This document shows positions 51,497 to 61,184 of a DNA stretch of 64,000 nt, piece by piece. Where the stretch lies: contig NZ_ASHR01000017.1 in the NCBI RefSeq assembly GCF_000400485.1, positions 106,902-170,901 of the forward strand, read 5' to 3'. The notes under the pieces are model-generated. The model saw nothing but the letters and a program-made list of their open reading frames with translations. It ran no database searches and was not told the DNA's origin. This DNA comes from Agrococcus pavilionensis RW1 (lineage in GTDB: Bacteria > Actinomycetota > Actinomycetes > Actinomycetales > Microbacteriaceae). A program made the position numbers and the translations under genes. Within the stretch, counting starts at the first letter, position 1; the number at the start of each line of letters is the position of its first letter.

Positions 51497-52147
51497 ATGG
51501 CAAGCGAGCAGACAGAGCCCGAGCAGACAGGGCCCGAGCAGACCGGGCCCGAGCAGGCAGCGGCGGCGAGGCGCGACGACTTCGCGGAGCAGGCGATGCA
51601 GTACGCGGACCAGCTCTACGGAGCGGCGATGCGCATGACGCGCAACCCCGCCGACGCGGCCGACCTCGTGCAGGAGACGCTGCTCAAGGCCTACGCGGCG
51701 TACGGGTCGTTCAAGCAGGGCACGAACCTGCGGGCCTGGCTCTACCGCATCCAGACCAACACCTACATCAACACCTATCGCAAGCAGCAGCGCCGGCCCT
51801 TCGAGGCGGCGCTCGACGACATGGCGGAGTGGCAGATCGGCGACGCCGAGTCGTTCACCGCGACCGCCGCGCGCAGCGCCGAGGCCGAGGCCATCCACCG
51901 GATGCCCTCGGGCGTCGTGAAGGACGCGCTGCAGGAGGTCCCCGAGGACTTCCGCATGGCGGTCTACTGGGTCGACGTCGAGGGGCTCAGCTACGCCGAG
52001 ACCGCCGAGGTCATGGAGACCCCGATCGGCACCGTCATGAGCCGGCTGCACCGCGGCCGCAAGCTGCTGCGAGGCCTGCTGGCCGACTATGCCCGCGAGC
52101 AGGGCATCGCCGTGCAGGATCCCACCGTGAAGGAGAAGAAGCCGTGA
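51497..52147 (+). CDS. sigR: ECF sigma factor of the SigR/SigH (redox/heat) type
   Basis: A 216-residue extracytoplasmic-function-like sigma factor of group ECF12. Region 2 is [58 protein letters not shown]; region 4 is [45 protein letters not shown]. In Streptomyces and mycobacteria this factor drives the thiol-oxidative stress response and is held by RsrA. An N-terminal EQT[E/G]P repeat precedes region 2. ATG at 51497; TAGACT is eight bases upstream. Confidence 0.93.
   Translation: MASEQTEPEQTGPEQTGPEQAAAARRDDFAEQAMQYADQLYGAAMRMTRNPADAADLVQETLLKAYAAYGSFKQGTNLRAWLYRIQTNTYINTYRKQQRRPFEAALDDMAEWQIGDAESFTATAARSAEAEAIHRMPSGVVKDALQEVPEDFRMAVYWVDVEGLSYAETAEVMETPIGTVMSRLHRGRKLLRGLLADYAREQGIAVQDPTVKEKKP
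51506..51550 (+). repeat. Three 15-bp tandem repeats at the start of sigR
   Basis: GAGCAGACAGAGCCC, GAGCAGACAGGGCCC and GAGCAGACCGGGCCC follow one another, then a further GAGCAG. They encode [10 protein letters not shown] and EQTGP. In-frame copy-number change would vary the N-terminal tail without a frameshift. Confidence 0.9.
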
Positions 52148-52419
52148 GCGAGACGCCGGCCATCGAGATGCCGCAGGCGAAGCGCGACTGCGCCGAGGCG
52201 CGAGCCGCGCTGGAGGAGTACCTCCACAACGAGCTGTGCGCCGAGGACGCCGCGGATGTGCGCGCGCACCTCGCCGAGTGCGAGGAGTGCTCGGCCGAGC
52301 ACCACGTGGGCGAGATGCTGACCGCGGCGCTCCAGGGCGCGTGCAAGGACCGCGCGCCCGAGGAGCTGCGCGCGAAGCTGCTCGCGACGCTGCGCGCCGC
52401 GCAGGCGCAGCACGGCTGA
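52144..52419 (+). CDS. rsrA: Zinc-binding anti-sigma factor (RsrA-like)
   Basis: A 91-residue ZAS-family anti-sigma. The zinc motif HxxxCxxC is in [10 protein letters not shown], with an upstream Cys and His ([16 protein letters not shown]) and a later Cys (GACKDR). Oxidation of such Cys residues releases the sigma factor. GTG start overlaps the sigR stop by four bases (GTGA), which keeps the pair balanced. Confidence 0.92.
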   Translation: MSETPAIEMPQAKRDCAEARAALEEYLHNELCAEDAADVRAHLAECEECSAEHHVGEMLTAALQGACKDRAPEELRAKLLATLRAAQAQHG

Positions 52420-52431
52420 TGCGCATGCAGT

Positions 52432-52468
52432 GACGCGGGGCGGGACCGGATCGGTCCCGCCCCGCGTC
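52432..52468. terminator. Very strong hairpin between rsrA and aceB
   Basis: A perfect 17-bp stem (GACGCGGGGCGGGACCG with its complement) closed by a 3-base GAT loop. It sits between convergent rsrA and aceB and is likely a bidirectional terminator. Confidence 0.85.
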
Positions 52469-52478
52469 GTCTGCGGGC

Positions 52479-54137
52479 TCACGCGGCCGTGCGCGCCTCC
52501 GCCGGCTCGTCCGCCGCGACCTGCACCGGGACCGGCCCGGTCGCGGGGCGCCGCGCTCCGTCGCCGAGGTAGCGCTCCGTGCCGGCGAGCGTGAGGAACG
52601 CGGGGTACGCCTCCTCGAGCGCGGTCTCGCGGAAGAGCTCGATCGCCTCTCGGAAGCGGTCGTCCTCGCCCTCGCCGAACGATGCCGCGAGCTCGGCGAC
52701 GATCGCCTCGCAGCGCTCGCGCGTGACGGTGCGGCCGTCGCTCGTGACCGACTCGTTGTGGATCCACTGCCACACCTGCGAGCGCGAGATCTCGGCGGTC
52801 GCGGCGTCCTCCATGAGCGAGTGGATCGCGACGGCGCCGTGGCCGCGCAGCCACGCCTCCATGTAGCGGATCGCGATCTCGATGTTCGAGCGCAGCCCCG
52901 CGTCGGTGATCTCGCCCTCGGTCGTCGAGAGGTCGATGAGGGCGGCCGCGTCGACCGCGACGTCGTCGCGCGAGCGGTCGAGCTGGTGCGGCCGGTCGCC
53001 CAGCACGGCGTCGAACGCCGCGCGGCACGTCTCGACGAGCCCGGGGTGCGCGACCCACGAGCCGTCGAAGCCGTCGCCGGCCTCGCGCGACTTGTCGGCG
53101 GCCACGGCGCGGAGCGCGCGCTCGGTCGCCACCGGATCCTTCGCGCTCGGCACGAACGCCGCCATGCCGCCGATCGCGTGCGCGCCCCGCCGGTGGCACG
53201 CCCGCACGAGCTGCTCCGTGTAGGCGCGCATGAAGGGCGCCGTCATCGTCAGCCGCGCGCGGTCCGGCAGCACGAAGTCCGGCCCGCGCAGCCGGAAGGC
53301 CTTGATCATCGAGAACAGGTAGTCCCAGCGGCCCGCGTTGAGGCCGGCCGAGTGCTCGCGCAGCTGCCAGAGGATCTCCTCCATCTCGAACGCCGCGGTG
53401 ATCGTCTCGATGAGCACGGTCGCCCGGATCGTGCCGCGATCGATGCCGAGCCGATCCTGCGCGAGCACGAAGACGTCGTCCCACAGCCGCGCCTCGCGGT
53501 GGTCCTCGAGCTTCGGCAGGTAGAAGTAGGGGCCGCGGCCGCGCGCGATCAGCTCTCGGCCGTTGTGGAAGAGGTGCAGGCCGAAGTCGACGAGCGAGCC
53601 CGACATCGGCTTCCCGTCCACGACGATCCGGTGCTCGTCGAGGTGCCAGCCGCGCGGGCGCACGACGATCGTCGGCGTCTCGGTCGCCGTGACCCGGTAC
53701 TCCTTGCCCGCGGGGCTAGTGAACGAGATCCGGTCGCGGATCGCGTCCTGCAGGTTGACCTGGCTCGCGATGACGTTGCGCCACAGCGGGCTCGAGGCGT
53801 CCTCGCAATCGGCGAGCCACACCTTCGCGCCCGAGTTGAGCGCGTTGATCGTCATCTTGCGCTCGATCGGTCCGGTGATCTCGACCCGGCGGTCCTCGAG
53901 CCCGGGGGCGGGCGGGGCGACCCGCCAGCTGTCGTCCTCCCGGACGTGCGCGGTCGCCTCGAGGAACCGGGGCGTCTCGCCGTCGGCGAGCGCGGCGCGG
54001 CGCTTGCGCCGGTCCTGCAGCAGCTGCTGCCTCGAGCACTCGAACGCGTCGTGGAGCTCGAGCAGGAAGGCGAGGGCGTCGTCGGTGAGGACGCGGTCCT
54101 GCCCCTCGGCGTGGTCGGTGATGCGGATGCGTTCCAT
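52479..54137 (-). CDS. aceB: Malate synthase A
   Basis: A 552-residue malate synthase of the A class, condensing glyoxylate with acetyl-CoA. Conserved segments: VWLADCEDASSPLWRNVIASQVNLQDAIR, VVRPRGWHLDEHR, ATVLIETITAAFEMEEILWQLREHSAGLNAGRWDY, GMAAFVPSAKD and the catalytic-loop region SLMEDAATAEISRSQVWQWIHN. Length is normal. RBS GGAGG precedes the ATG. It lies 30 bases after aceA on the same strand; the two make the glyoxylate shunt. Confidence 0.96.
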   Translation of the reverse strand: MERIRITDHAEGQDRVLTDDALAFLLELHDAFECSRQQLLQDRRKRRAALADGETPRFLEATAHVREDDSWRVAPPAPGLEDRRVEITGPIERKMTINALNSGAKVWLADCEDASSPLWRNVIASQVNLQDAIRDRISFTSPAGKEYRVTATETPTIVVRPRGWHLDEHRIVVDGKPMSGSLVDFGLHLFHNGRELIARGRGPYFYLPKLEDHREARLWDDVFVLAQDRLGIDRGTIRATVLIETITAAFEMEEILWQLREHSAGLNAGRWDYLFSMIKAFRLRGPDFVLPDRARLTMTAPFMRAYTEQLVRACHRRGAHAIGGMAAFVPSAKDPVATERALRAVAADKSREAGDGFDGSWVAHPGLVETCRAAFDAVLGDRPHQLDRSRDDVAVDAAALIDLSTTEGEITDAGLRSNIEIAIRYMEAWLRGHGAVAIHSLMEDAATAEISRSQVWQWIHNESVTSDGRTVTRERCEAIVAELAASFGEGEDDRFREAIELFRETALEEAYPAFLTLAGTERYLGDGARRPATGPVPVQVAADEPAEARTAA

Positions 54138-54167
54138 CGTCGTCCTCCTTCGGGTGGGTCTCTCGGA

Positions 54168-55466
54168 TCAGTGGAACTGCTCGGTCTCGGTCGAGCCCGC
54201 GAGCGCGAGCGTCCCCGAGTCGGGGTTGAGCGCGGTCGCGACGAGGTCGAACCAGCCGGTGCCGACCTCGCGCTGGTGCTTCGTCGCGGTGTAGCCGCTC
54301 GCCTCGGCCGCGAACTCGCGCTCCTGCAGGTCGACGTAGGCGGTCATGTGCTGCTCGGCGTAGCCCTTCGCGAGGTCGAACATCGAGTGGTTGAGGGCGT
54401 GGAAGCCCGCGAGGGTGATGAACTGGAAGCGGAACCCCATCGCGCCGAGCTCGCGCTGGAACCTCGCGATCTCGTCGTCGTCGAGGTGCTTCCGCCAGTT
54501 GAACGACGGCGAGCAGTTGTAGGCGAGCAGCTGGTCGGGGAACTGCGCCTTGATGCCCTCGGCGAAGCGGCGGGCGACCTCGAGGTCGGGCTTGCCGGTC
54601 TCCATCCACAGCAGGTCGGCGTACTCGGCGTACGCGAGCCCGCGGGCGATGCACGGCTCGATGCCGTTGCGCACCTCGTAGAAGCCCTCGGCGGTGCGGC
54701 CGCCCGTGAGGAACGGGCGGTCGCGCTCGTCGACGTCGCTCGTGAGCAGGGTCGCCGCCTCGGCATCGGTGCGCGCGATGATGACGGTCGGCACGTCCTC
54801 GACGTCGGCGGCGAGGCGCGCGGCGTTGAGCGTGCGCACGTGCTGCTGCGTGGGGATGAGCACCTTGCCGCCGAGGTGGCCGCACTTCTTCTCGCTCGCG
54901 AGCTGGTCCTCCCAGTGCACGCCAGCGGCGCCCGCCGCGATCATGGCGCGCATGAGCTCGAACGCGTTGAGCGGTCCGCCGAAGCCGGCCTCGGCATCCG
55001 CGACGATCGGCGCGAGCCAGTCGGCGACGGTGCGCTTGCCCTCGCTGCGCTCGATCTGGTCGGCGCGCTGCAGCGCGTTGTTGATGCGGCGCACGACCGC
55101 GGGCACCGAGTTCGCGGGGTAGAGCGACTGGTCGGGGTAGGTCTGGCCGGCGAGGTTCGCGTCGGCGGCGACCTGCCAGCCCGAGAGGTAGATCGCCTCG
55201 AGGCCCGCGCGCACCTGCTGCACCGCCTGGTTGCCGGTCAGCGCGCCGAGCGCCCGCACGGGCGTCTCGTCGCCGTGCAGCCGCGCGAAGAGCCGCTCGG
55301 CGCCGCGGCGCGCGAGGGTGTGCTCCTCGACGACCGAGCCGCGCAGCCGCACGACGTCGGCCGCGGAGTAGTCGCGCTGCACTCCGCTCCAGCGCGGGTT
55401 CGCCGCCCACTCGAGCTCGAGCTCGGCGGCCTCGGTCGCCATCCGGGGGTCCTGCTGCTCCGTCAC
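54168..55466 (-). CDS. aceA: Isocitrate lyase
   Basis: A 432-residue lyase splitting isocitrate to glyoxylate and succinate. The signature [11 protein letters not shown] with its catalytic Cys, [44 protein letters not shown] and [11 protein letters not shown] are all in place. GTG start at 55466 with AGGAGGA upstream. First gene of the aceA-aceB operon; divergent from ramB with 143 bases between them. Confidence 0.96.
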   Translation of the reverse strand: MTEQQDPRMATEAAELELEWAANPRWSGVQRDYSAADVVRLRGSVVEEHTLARRGAERLFARLHGDETPVRALGALTGNQAVQQVRAGLEAIYLSGWQVAADANLAGQTYPDQSLYPANSVPAVVRRINNALQRADQIERSEGKRTVADWLAPIVADAEAGFGGPLNAFELMRAMIAAGAAGVHWEDQLASEKKCGHLGGKVLIPTQQHVRTLNAARLAADVEDVPTVIIARTDAEAATLLTSDVDERDRPFLTGGRTAEGFYEVRNGIEPCIARGLAYAEYADLLWMETGKPDLEVARRFAEGIKAQFPDQLLAYNCSPSFNWRKHLDDDEIARFQRELGAMGFRFQFITLAGFHALNHSMFDLAKGYAEQHMTAYVDLQEREFAAEASGYTATKHQREVGTGWFDLVATALNPDSGTLALAGSTETEQFH

Positions 55467-55567
55467 GGTGTCCTCCTGTCGTCGCGCCGAGCCCTTGCCC
55501 GGCGATGTCCTGGCTTCACTGTGTGGCAGGGAAGGCTGCTGGTGTGGGATCCCGATCGTGAAGATCT

Positions 55568-55595
55568 GCATTCCTGCCAGATGGTGCAGGAGTGC
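55568..55595. promoter_or_regulatory. Inverted repeat in the aceA-ramB intergenic region, candidate RamB site
   Basis: GCATTCCTGC (55568-55577) and GCAGGAGTGC (55586-55595) are inverted copies with one mismatch and an 8-base spacer. The repeat lies just before the ramB -10 box and in front of aceA. Not a close match to the AAAGTTTGCAAA-like RamB box described in Corynebacterium. Confidence 0.4.
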
Positions 55596-55597
55596 CG

Positions 55598-55603
55598 TAT
55601 GGT
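55598..55603 (+). promoter_or_regulatory. -10 box, leaderless start of ramB
   Basis: TATGGT, six bases, then ATG at 55610. No Shine-Dalgarno. Confidence 0.5.
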
Positions 55604-55609
55604 GCGTGC

Positions 55610-57112
55610 ATGACGGCACCCCGAGCATCCGCGCCGCCCGCCTCACCGTCGGCCTGGGATCGCCCCGCGCGCGAGGCGCCGGTCGCGACGCACGTCGACG
55701 CGCTGCAGCTCGGCAAGGCGCTCCGGCACGCGCGCAAGCAGCGCGGCATGACGCTCGACGCCGTGCACGCGGCGATCGGCCTCGCGCCGTCGCAGCTCTC
55801 GGGCTTCGAGACCGGCAAGCGCGAGGCGCGCTTCTCGCAGCTGCAGCAGCTCGCGGCGCTCTACGGCGTGGGGCTCGACGAGCTCACCGGCACGGCGCCG
55901 CCGTCGCGCCGTGCTGCGCTCGAGCTGCGCCTCGAGCGCGCGATGCAGTCGTCGATGTGGCAGCAGAAGCGGCTGCCGACGATGCGGATCGGGCCGCGCA
56001 CGCCCGACGACGTGCTCGAGACGATGCTCGCGCTCGTAGACGAGCTCGAGCGCGTCGCCGAGGAGCGCGTCGCGACGCCGGAGGAGGCGCGCCGCGCGAA
56101 CGTGCAGCTGCGCGCCGAGATGCGCGCGCGCGACAACCACTTCCCCGAGATCGAGGCGGAGGCCGCGGCGATGCTCGAGCGCGTCGGCTACCAGTCAGGA
56201 CCGCTCTCGCAGCACCTCATCGCCGCGATCACGGAGCGCCTCGGCTTCTCGGTGCACCACGTCGGCGACCTCCCGCACTCGACGCGATCCGTCACCGACC
56301 TCAAGCGCAAGCGCATCTACCTCTCCCGCTCGTCGCGCACCGACCACGACCCGCGCTCGGTGCTGCTGCAGGCGCTCGGGCACCACGTGCTCGGCCACGC
56401 CGTGCCGGCGGACTACGGGGCGTTCCTGCGCCAGCGCATCGAGACGAACTACTTCGCCGCGGCGCTGCTCATGCCCGAGCGCACCGCGGTCGACTTCCTC
56501 GCCGCGGCGAAGGCCGAGCGGCAGCTCGCGGTCGAGGACCTGCGAGACGCGTTCGCGGTCTCCTACGAGGCGGCGGCGCATCGCCTCACGAACCTCGCGA
56601 CCGCGCACCTCGGCATCCCGCTGCACTTCCAGAAGGTGCACGAGTCGGGGATCATCTACAAGGCCTACGAGAACGACGGCGTGACGTTCCCCGCCGACCA
56701 CACCGGTGCGATCGAGGGCCAGCCGGTCTGCAAGCGCTGGACGAGCCGCGAGGTCTTCGACGCCGCCGACCGGGTCAACCCCTTCGAGCAGTACACCGAG
56801 ACGCCCGCGGGCACGTTCTGGTGCACGGCGATGACCGAGCGCAGCGCCCAGGGCGAGTTCTCGCTCTCGATCGGCGTCCCCTTCTCGCAGGCCCGCTGGT
56901 TCCGCGGCCGCGCGACGAAGGAGCGCTCCGTCTCGCACTGCCCCGACCCGTCGTGCTGCCGCACGCCGCCGGCCGAGCTCGCCGGGGCCTGGGCGGGCCA
57001 GGCGTGGCCGAGCGCTCGCGCGCACTCGCACCTGCTCGCCGCGCTCCCGCCCGGCGCCTTCCCGGGCGTCGACGAGACCGAGGTCTACAGCTTCCTCGCC
57101 TCGCGCGACTAG
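55610..57112 (+). CDS. ramB: RamB-like transcriptional regulator (XRE + ImmA/IrrE-like + ScfR domains)
   Basis: A 500-residue regulator of acetate/propionate metabolism. N-terminal helix-turn-helix ([52 protein letters not shown]), a middle IrrE-like domain whose metal motif HEFGH is replaced by LGHHVLGHA, and a C-terminal short-chain fatty acyl regulator domain with Cys-rich [10 protein letters not shown]. Family members (RamB, PrpR) sense acyl-CoA and control aceA/aceB; the divergent aceA supports this. It ends four bases into the convergent acyltransferase gene. Confidence 0.92.
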   Translation: MTAPRASAPPASPSAWDRPAREAPVATHVDALQLGKALRHARKQRGMTLDAVHAAIGLAPSQLSGFETGKREARFSQLQQLAALYGVGLDELTGTAPPSRRAALELRLERAMQSSMWQQKRLPTMRIGPRTPDDVLETMLALVDELERVAEERVATPEEARRANVQLRAEMRARDNHFPEIEAEAAAMLERVGYQSGPLSQHLIAAITERLGFSVHHVGDLPHSTRSVTDLKRKRIYLSRSSRTDHDPRSVLLQALGHHVLGHAVPADYGAFLRQRIETNYFAAALLMPERTAVDFLAAAKAERQLAVEDLRDAFAVSYEAAAHRLTNLATAHLGIPLHFQKVHESGIIYKAYENDGVTFPADHTGAIEGQPVCKRWTSREVFDAADRVNPFEQYTETPAGTFWCTAMTERSAQGEFSLSIGVPFSQARWFRGRATKERSVSHCPDPSCCRTPPAELAGAWAGQAWPSARAHSHLLAALPPGAFPGVDETEVYSFLASRD

Positions 57113-57702
57113 CGCGGGACGAGGGCGCCTCGGACCTCGCGGAAGCGATCGCCCGTCTCGGGGCACACCCAGTCCTCGCCCTCGGCGAGCAGGCGCTTGC
57201 CGGTCCGGCCGACCCAGCCGATCCGGCGTGCCGGGACGCCGACGACGAGCGCGTGATCGGGCACATCCTCCGTCACGACCGCCCCTGCGGCGACGAGCGC
57301 CCAGCGGCCGATCGCGACCGGGGCGATGCAGACGGCACGCGCCCCGATCGATGCTCCGTCGCCGATCGAGACTCCCACCGAGGTCCAGTCCGCCGCGCTC
57401 TTCACGCTCAGATCGGGATTCGCGGCGCGAGGGAACTCGTCGTTCGTGAGCACTGCGCCAGGGCCGATGAAGACGCCGTCCCCGAGGCGCGCCGGCTCGT
57501 AGACGAGGGCATAGTTCTGCAGCTTGCACGCGTTCCCGATCGCGACCCCGGGGCCGACGTACGCGCCCCGCCCGATCGTGCAGTCGTCGCCCAGCCGGGC
57601 TCCCTCCCGCACTTGCGCGAGGTGCCAGACGCGAGTGCGGGCGCCGAGCTGAGCGTCGGCGGCGACGTCTGCGGACGATTCGACGATGGCTTCCTGTGAC
57701 AT
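57109..57702 (-). CDS. Left-handed beta-helix N-acetyltransferase (WbpD/WlbB-like)
   Basis: A 197-residue hexapeptide-repeat acyltransferase. The repeated I/V/L-G-x-x-x-x turns (ARLGDDCTIGRGAYVGPGVAIGNACKLQNYALVYEPARLGDGVFIGPGAVLTNDEFPRA) and the catalytic His-equivalent region resemble UDP-2-acetamido-3-amino-glucuronate acetyltransferases. A short C-terminal tail with one Cys follows. ATG with AGGAGGACGG upstream. First glycan gene at the locus edge, oriented away from the rest. Confidence 0.85.
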   Translation of the reverse strand: MSQEAIVESSADVAADAQLGARTRVWHLAQVREGARLGDDCTIGRGAYVGPGVAIGNACKLQNYALVYEPARLGDGVFIGPGAVLTNDEFPRAANPDLSVKSAADWTSVGVSIGDGASIGARAVCIAPVAIGRWALVAAGAVVTEDVPDHALVVGVPARRIGWVGRTGKRLLAEGEDWVCPETGDRFREVRGALVPR

Positions 57703-57905
57703 CCGTCCTCCTGCTCATGATCGGTAACAGTGTTCCTCAAGATCCTGCCAGGTGAAGCGAAGCAGCCCCACGCGGCCCGCGGCGCGGGTTACATTCCGAC
57801 TGAAGGCGCGGATGCCCGACCCCGGGGATGTGCGCGAGCACCGTCGTCACGCGCGGAGGGATCCGCGGTTGCGGCGCCCGTGACGCCTTCGGGGAGTTGG
57901 CGGAC

Positions 57906-59021
57906 ATGACTGGCGGGCTGATCGATCGCGGCTCGCGCCGCGTTGGCGCCGGCAGCTCCGAGCGCTTGCGGGTCGCCGTCGTGGGCGCGGGCTACTGGGG
58001 TCCCAACCTCGCGCGGAACTTCCGCGCGAGCCCGGACTGGGATCTCGCGGCGATCTGCGACCTCGACGTCGAGCGGGCGCGCAGCGTCGCAGAGACGGTG
58101 GGAGGGACGCCCGTGACGTCCGACGTCCCGGCGCTCCTGCGAGACCCGGCGATCGATGCGATCGCGGTGGCGACGCCCGCGCGCACGCACCACCCGGTCG
58201 TGCTGGCCGCGCTCGAGGCCGGGAAGCACGTCATGGTCGAGAAGCCCATCGCCGACACGCGCGAGCGGGGACTCGAGATGGCGGCGGCCGCGCGCAGCCG
58301 GGGGCTCGTCCTCATGGCGGACCACACCTACTGCTACACGCCCGCGGTGCTGAAGATCCGGGAGCTGATCGAGGGCGGCGTGCTCGGCGACATCCTGTTC
58401 GTCGACAGCGTGCGCATCAACCTCGGCCTCATCCAGCCCGACGTCGACGTCTTCTGGGACCTCGCGCCGCACGACCTGTCGATCATGGACTTCGTGCTCC
58501 CCGGCGGGCTCGACGCCGCATCCGTCTCGGCGCACGGGTCTGACCCTCTCGCGACCGGCAAGTCGTGCGTGGGCTACCTCGCGATGCCGCTCGAGTGCGG
58601 AGCCATGGCGCACATCCACGTGAACTGGCTCAGCCCCACGAAGATCCGGCAGATGGTGATCGGCGGCACGGAGCGCACGCTCGTCTGGGACGACCTGAAC
58701 CCCCAGCAGCGACTGAGCGTCTACGACCGCGGGGTCGACATCGCGACCGTCTCCCGGTCGACCGCGCCGGATGCGCGCGCGGCACGCGTCGCCTACCGGC
58801 TCGGTGACACGTGGGCGCCGGCGCTGCCGGAGCACGAGGCGCTCTCGGGGGTCGTGGCGGAGTTCGCGGCCGCCGTGCGCGAGCAGCGGGATCCGCGCAC
58901 GAGCGCCGAGTCGGGGCTGCGCGTGCTCTCGGTGCTCGAGGCGGCGACCGCGAGCCTCGCGGTGGGAGGTGCGCCGCAGCCGATCGCCGCGCACACGCTC
59001 GAGGAGGGGTTCGCACGATGA
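57906..59021 (+). CDS. Gfo/Idh/MocA family oxidoreductase
   Basis: A 371-residue NAD(P)-dependent sugar dehydrogenase. Rossmann start VAVVGAGYWGPNLARNF, the VEKPIADT motif with its catalytic Lys, and DLAPHDLSIMDFVLPG with the active-site His/Asp. GYWGPN-type members sit with WbpE/WlbC aminotransferases and act on the 3-position of UDP-sugars (WbpB/WlbA-like). ATG at 57906, with GGGGAG about ten bases upstream; the frame is open 26 codons earlier. First gene of a plus-strand glycan operon with 4-base overlaps between genes. Confidence 0.87.
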   Translation: MTGGLIDRGSRRVGAGSSERLRVAVVGAGYWGPNLARNFRASPDWDLAAICDLDVERARSVAETVGGTPVTSDVPALLRDPAIDAIAVATPARTHHPVVLAALEAGKHVMVEKPIADTRERGLEMAAAARSRGLVLMADHTYCYTPAVLKIRELIEGGVLGDILFVDSVRINLGLIQPDVDVFWDLAPHDLSIMDFVLPGGLDAASVSAHGSDPLATGKSCVGYLAMPLECGAMAHIHVNWLSPTKIRQMVIGGTERTLVWDDLNPQQRLSVYDRGVDIATVSRSTAPDARAARVAYRLGDTWAPALPEHEALSGVVAEFAAAVREQRDPRTSAESGLRVLSVLEAATASLAVGGAPQPIAAHTLEEGFAR

Positions 59022-60046
59022 CGCAGCTCGAGGGTGCGACCGTCCTGGTGACGGGCGGCGCGGGGTTCATCGGCAGCCACGTGGTCGATGCGCTCCTGGA
59101 GCACGATGCCGCCGCCGTCGTGGTGATCGACAACCTCGCGACCGGGTCGAGGGCGAATCTGCAGCACGCTGTCGACGACCCCCGCGTGCGATTCGTCGAA
59201 GCCGACGCCCGGGACGTCCGCGTGCTCGACTCGCTCCTCGCCGAGGTCGAGATCGTCCTCCACCTCGCATGCCTGGGCGTGCGCCACAGCCTGCGTGACC
59301 CGCGCGAGAACCATCACGTGAACGCGACACTGACGCTCGAGCTGCTCGAGCGAGCGATGGCGGCGCGGATCGACCGATTCATCCACGTGAGCTCCAGCGA
59401 GGTGTACGGCACCGCGCGCTACGCACCCATGGATGAAGGGCACGCGACCTTCCCGGAGACGGTCTACGGCGCCGCGAAGCTCGCCGGTGAGGCCTACGCT
59501 CGCGCGGCGTTCCGCACCCACGGGTTCCCCGTCACGGTCGTCCGACCGTTCAACTCCTACGGGCCGCGCAGCCACTTCGAGGGCGACAGCGGGGAGGTGC
59601 TGCCGCGCACCATCGTGCGCGTCCTGGCCGGCGAACCGCCGCTCATCTTCGGGGACGGCCAGCAGTCGCGGGACTTCACGCACGTCACCGATACCGCGCG
59701 CGGCATCCTCGCGCTCGCCGAAGCGGATGCGGCGGTCGGGCAGACGGTCAACATCGGCAGTGGCGAGGACGTCACCGTCAACGAGGTCGCCGACGTCGTG
59801 CTCGCAGCCGCGGGCCGCCACGATCTCGCACCGGTGCATCTCGAGCCACGTCCAGGGGACGTCCGACGGCTCCTCGCGGATTCCTCGCACATGCATGCGC
59901 TGACCGGGTTCACTCCCCGGATCTCGTTCCGGGATGGCGCGAAGGAGCTCGTCGAGTGGTTCGCGGCCCTCGATGCCTCGCCTGCCGAGATGCTCGCGCG
60001 CATGGAGGACCGCAACTGGCGCGGCGCGGAGGCGGTCCGTGGCTGA
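59018..60046 (+). CDS. NAD-dependent epimerase/dehydratase
   Basis: A 342-residue extended SDR acting on nucleotide sugars. TGGAGFIGSHVVDALL cofactor loop, catalytic SSSEVYGT and YGAAK, RPFNSYGPRSHFEGDSGEVLPR and the C-terminal sugar-nucleotide-binding half. Close in look to UDP-GlcNAc 4,6-dehydratase or UDP-glucose 4-epimerase families; the exact reaction is open. ATG overlaps the upstream stop by four bases. Confidence 0.88.
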   Translation: MTQLEGATVLVTGGAGFIGSHVVDALLEHDAAAVVVIDNLATGSRANLQHAVDDPRVRFVEADARDVRVLDSLLAEVEIVLHLACLGVRHSLRDPRENHHVNATLTLELLERAMAARIDRFIHVSSSEVYGTARYAPMDEGHATFPETVYGAAKLAGEAYARAAFRTHGFPVTVVRPFNSYGPRSHFEGDSGEVLPRTIVRVLAGEPPLIFGDGQQSRDFTHVTDTARGILALAEADAAVGQTVNIGSGEDVTVNEVADVVLAAAGRHDLAPVHLEPRPGDVRRLLADSSHMHALTGFTPRISFRDGAKELVEWFAALDASPAEMLARMEDRNWRGAEAVRG

Positions 60047-61184
60047 GCGCATCAGCGTCATGGTGCCGTGGCTCGGCGCGGAGGAGAGCGATGCTCTCGC
60101 CGAGGTGGTCGCGAGCGGCTGGGTCGCTCAGGGCCCGCGCGTCGCGGAGTTCGAAGCCCGGTTCGCGGAGGCGATGCAGGCGCCGTTCGCCGTGGCGACC
60201 AGCAGCTGCACGACGGCCCTCCAGCTGGCGCTGATCGTCACCGGCATCGGCGAAGGGGACGACGTCGTCGTGCCGTCGCTGTCGTTCATCGCCACGACCA
60301 ACGCGGTGCGCTACGTCGGCGCGAATCCCGTGTTCGCGGACGTCGACCCTGCCTCCGGCAACATGACAGGACGCACGCTCGCCGCTGCGATGACCCCGGC
60401 GACGCGAGCGGTCATCGCGGTCGACCAAGGCGGGATGCCCCTCGACCTCGACGACATCCGGGCGGTTGCCGACGCCCGGAGCACGGTGGTGATCGAGGAC
60501 GCTGCCTGCGGTGCCGGATCCACGTACAAGGGACGGCCGGTGGGGGCCGGAGCAGAGATCACCGCCTGGTCCTTCCATCCGAGGAAGGTCCTGACGACCG
60601 GCGAGGGCGGCATGCTCACCACTCGCCGCGAGGATTGGGCCGAGCGCGCTCGCCGCTTGCGCGAGCACTCGATGAGCATCTCGGCCGCCGATCGCCATGC
60701 GACCGTGCTCGCCCCCGCGGAGGAGTACACCGAGGTGGGGTTCAACTTCCGCATGACCGACCTGCAGGCCGCCGTCGGGCTCGTCCAGCTCGCCCGCCTG
60801 CCGGAGATCGTCGCGCGGCGCCGGGCGGTCGCCGCTCGCTACCAGGCGGCGATCGCCCCCATCGCGGGGCTGCGGGCCGTCGCGGATCCCGCGCACGGGA
60901 CCAGCAACTTCCAGTCGTTCTGGGTGGAGGTGGGGCCGGAGTACCCCGTCGACCGCGACGGGCTCCTCGTCGCGCTCGCCGAGGCCGACATCTCGGCGCG
61001 GCGCGGGATCATGGCCGCGCACCGCCAGCCCCCCTACCGGGCGCTCGCGCCCGAAGAGGGCCTGCCGGCGACCGAGCGCCTCCACGACGGCACGCTCATC
61101 CTGCCCGTCTACCACCAGCTGACCGACGAGGACCAGGATCGCGTCATCGCGGTCTTGCGATCGCCCGGGGGTGATCGACGGTGA
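60039..61184 (+). CDS. DegT/DnrJ/EryC1/StrS-family sugar aminotransferase
   Basis: A 381-residue PLP aminotransferase for nucleotide keto-sugars. GWVAQGPRVAEFEARFAEAMQAPFAVATSSCTTALQLAL, PSLSFIATTNAVRYVGANPVFADVD, IEDAACGAGSTYKG and the Schiff-base Lys in WSFHPRKVLTTGEGGML are conserved. GTG start overlapping the epimerase end by eight bases. One of two such enzymes in the operon. Confidence 0.92.
   Translation: MAERISVMVPWLGAEESDALAEVVASGWVAQGPRVAEFEARFAEAMQAPFAVATSSCTTALQLALIVTGIGEGDDVVVPSLSFIATTNAVRYVGANPVFADVDPASGNMTGRTLAAAMTPATRAVIAVDQGGMPLDLDDIRAVADARSTVVIEDAACGAGSTYKGRPVGAGAEITAWSFHPRKVLTTGEGGMLTTRREDWAERARRLREHSMSISAADRHATVLAPAEEYTEVGFNFRMTDLQAAVGLVQLARLPEIVARRRAVAARYQAAIAPIAGLRAVADPAHGTSNFQSFWVEVGPEYPVDRDGLLVALAEADISARRGIMAAHRQPPYRALAPEEGLPATERLHDGTLILPVYHQLTDEDQDRVIAVLRSPGGDRR

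Noticed and set aside
52758..55613. A 951-codon open frame on the plus strand
   Set aside because: It is antisense to aceB and aceA, both of which have full family motifs; its product is Arg/Glu/Val-rich with no recognisable domain. A typical high-GC shadow.
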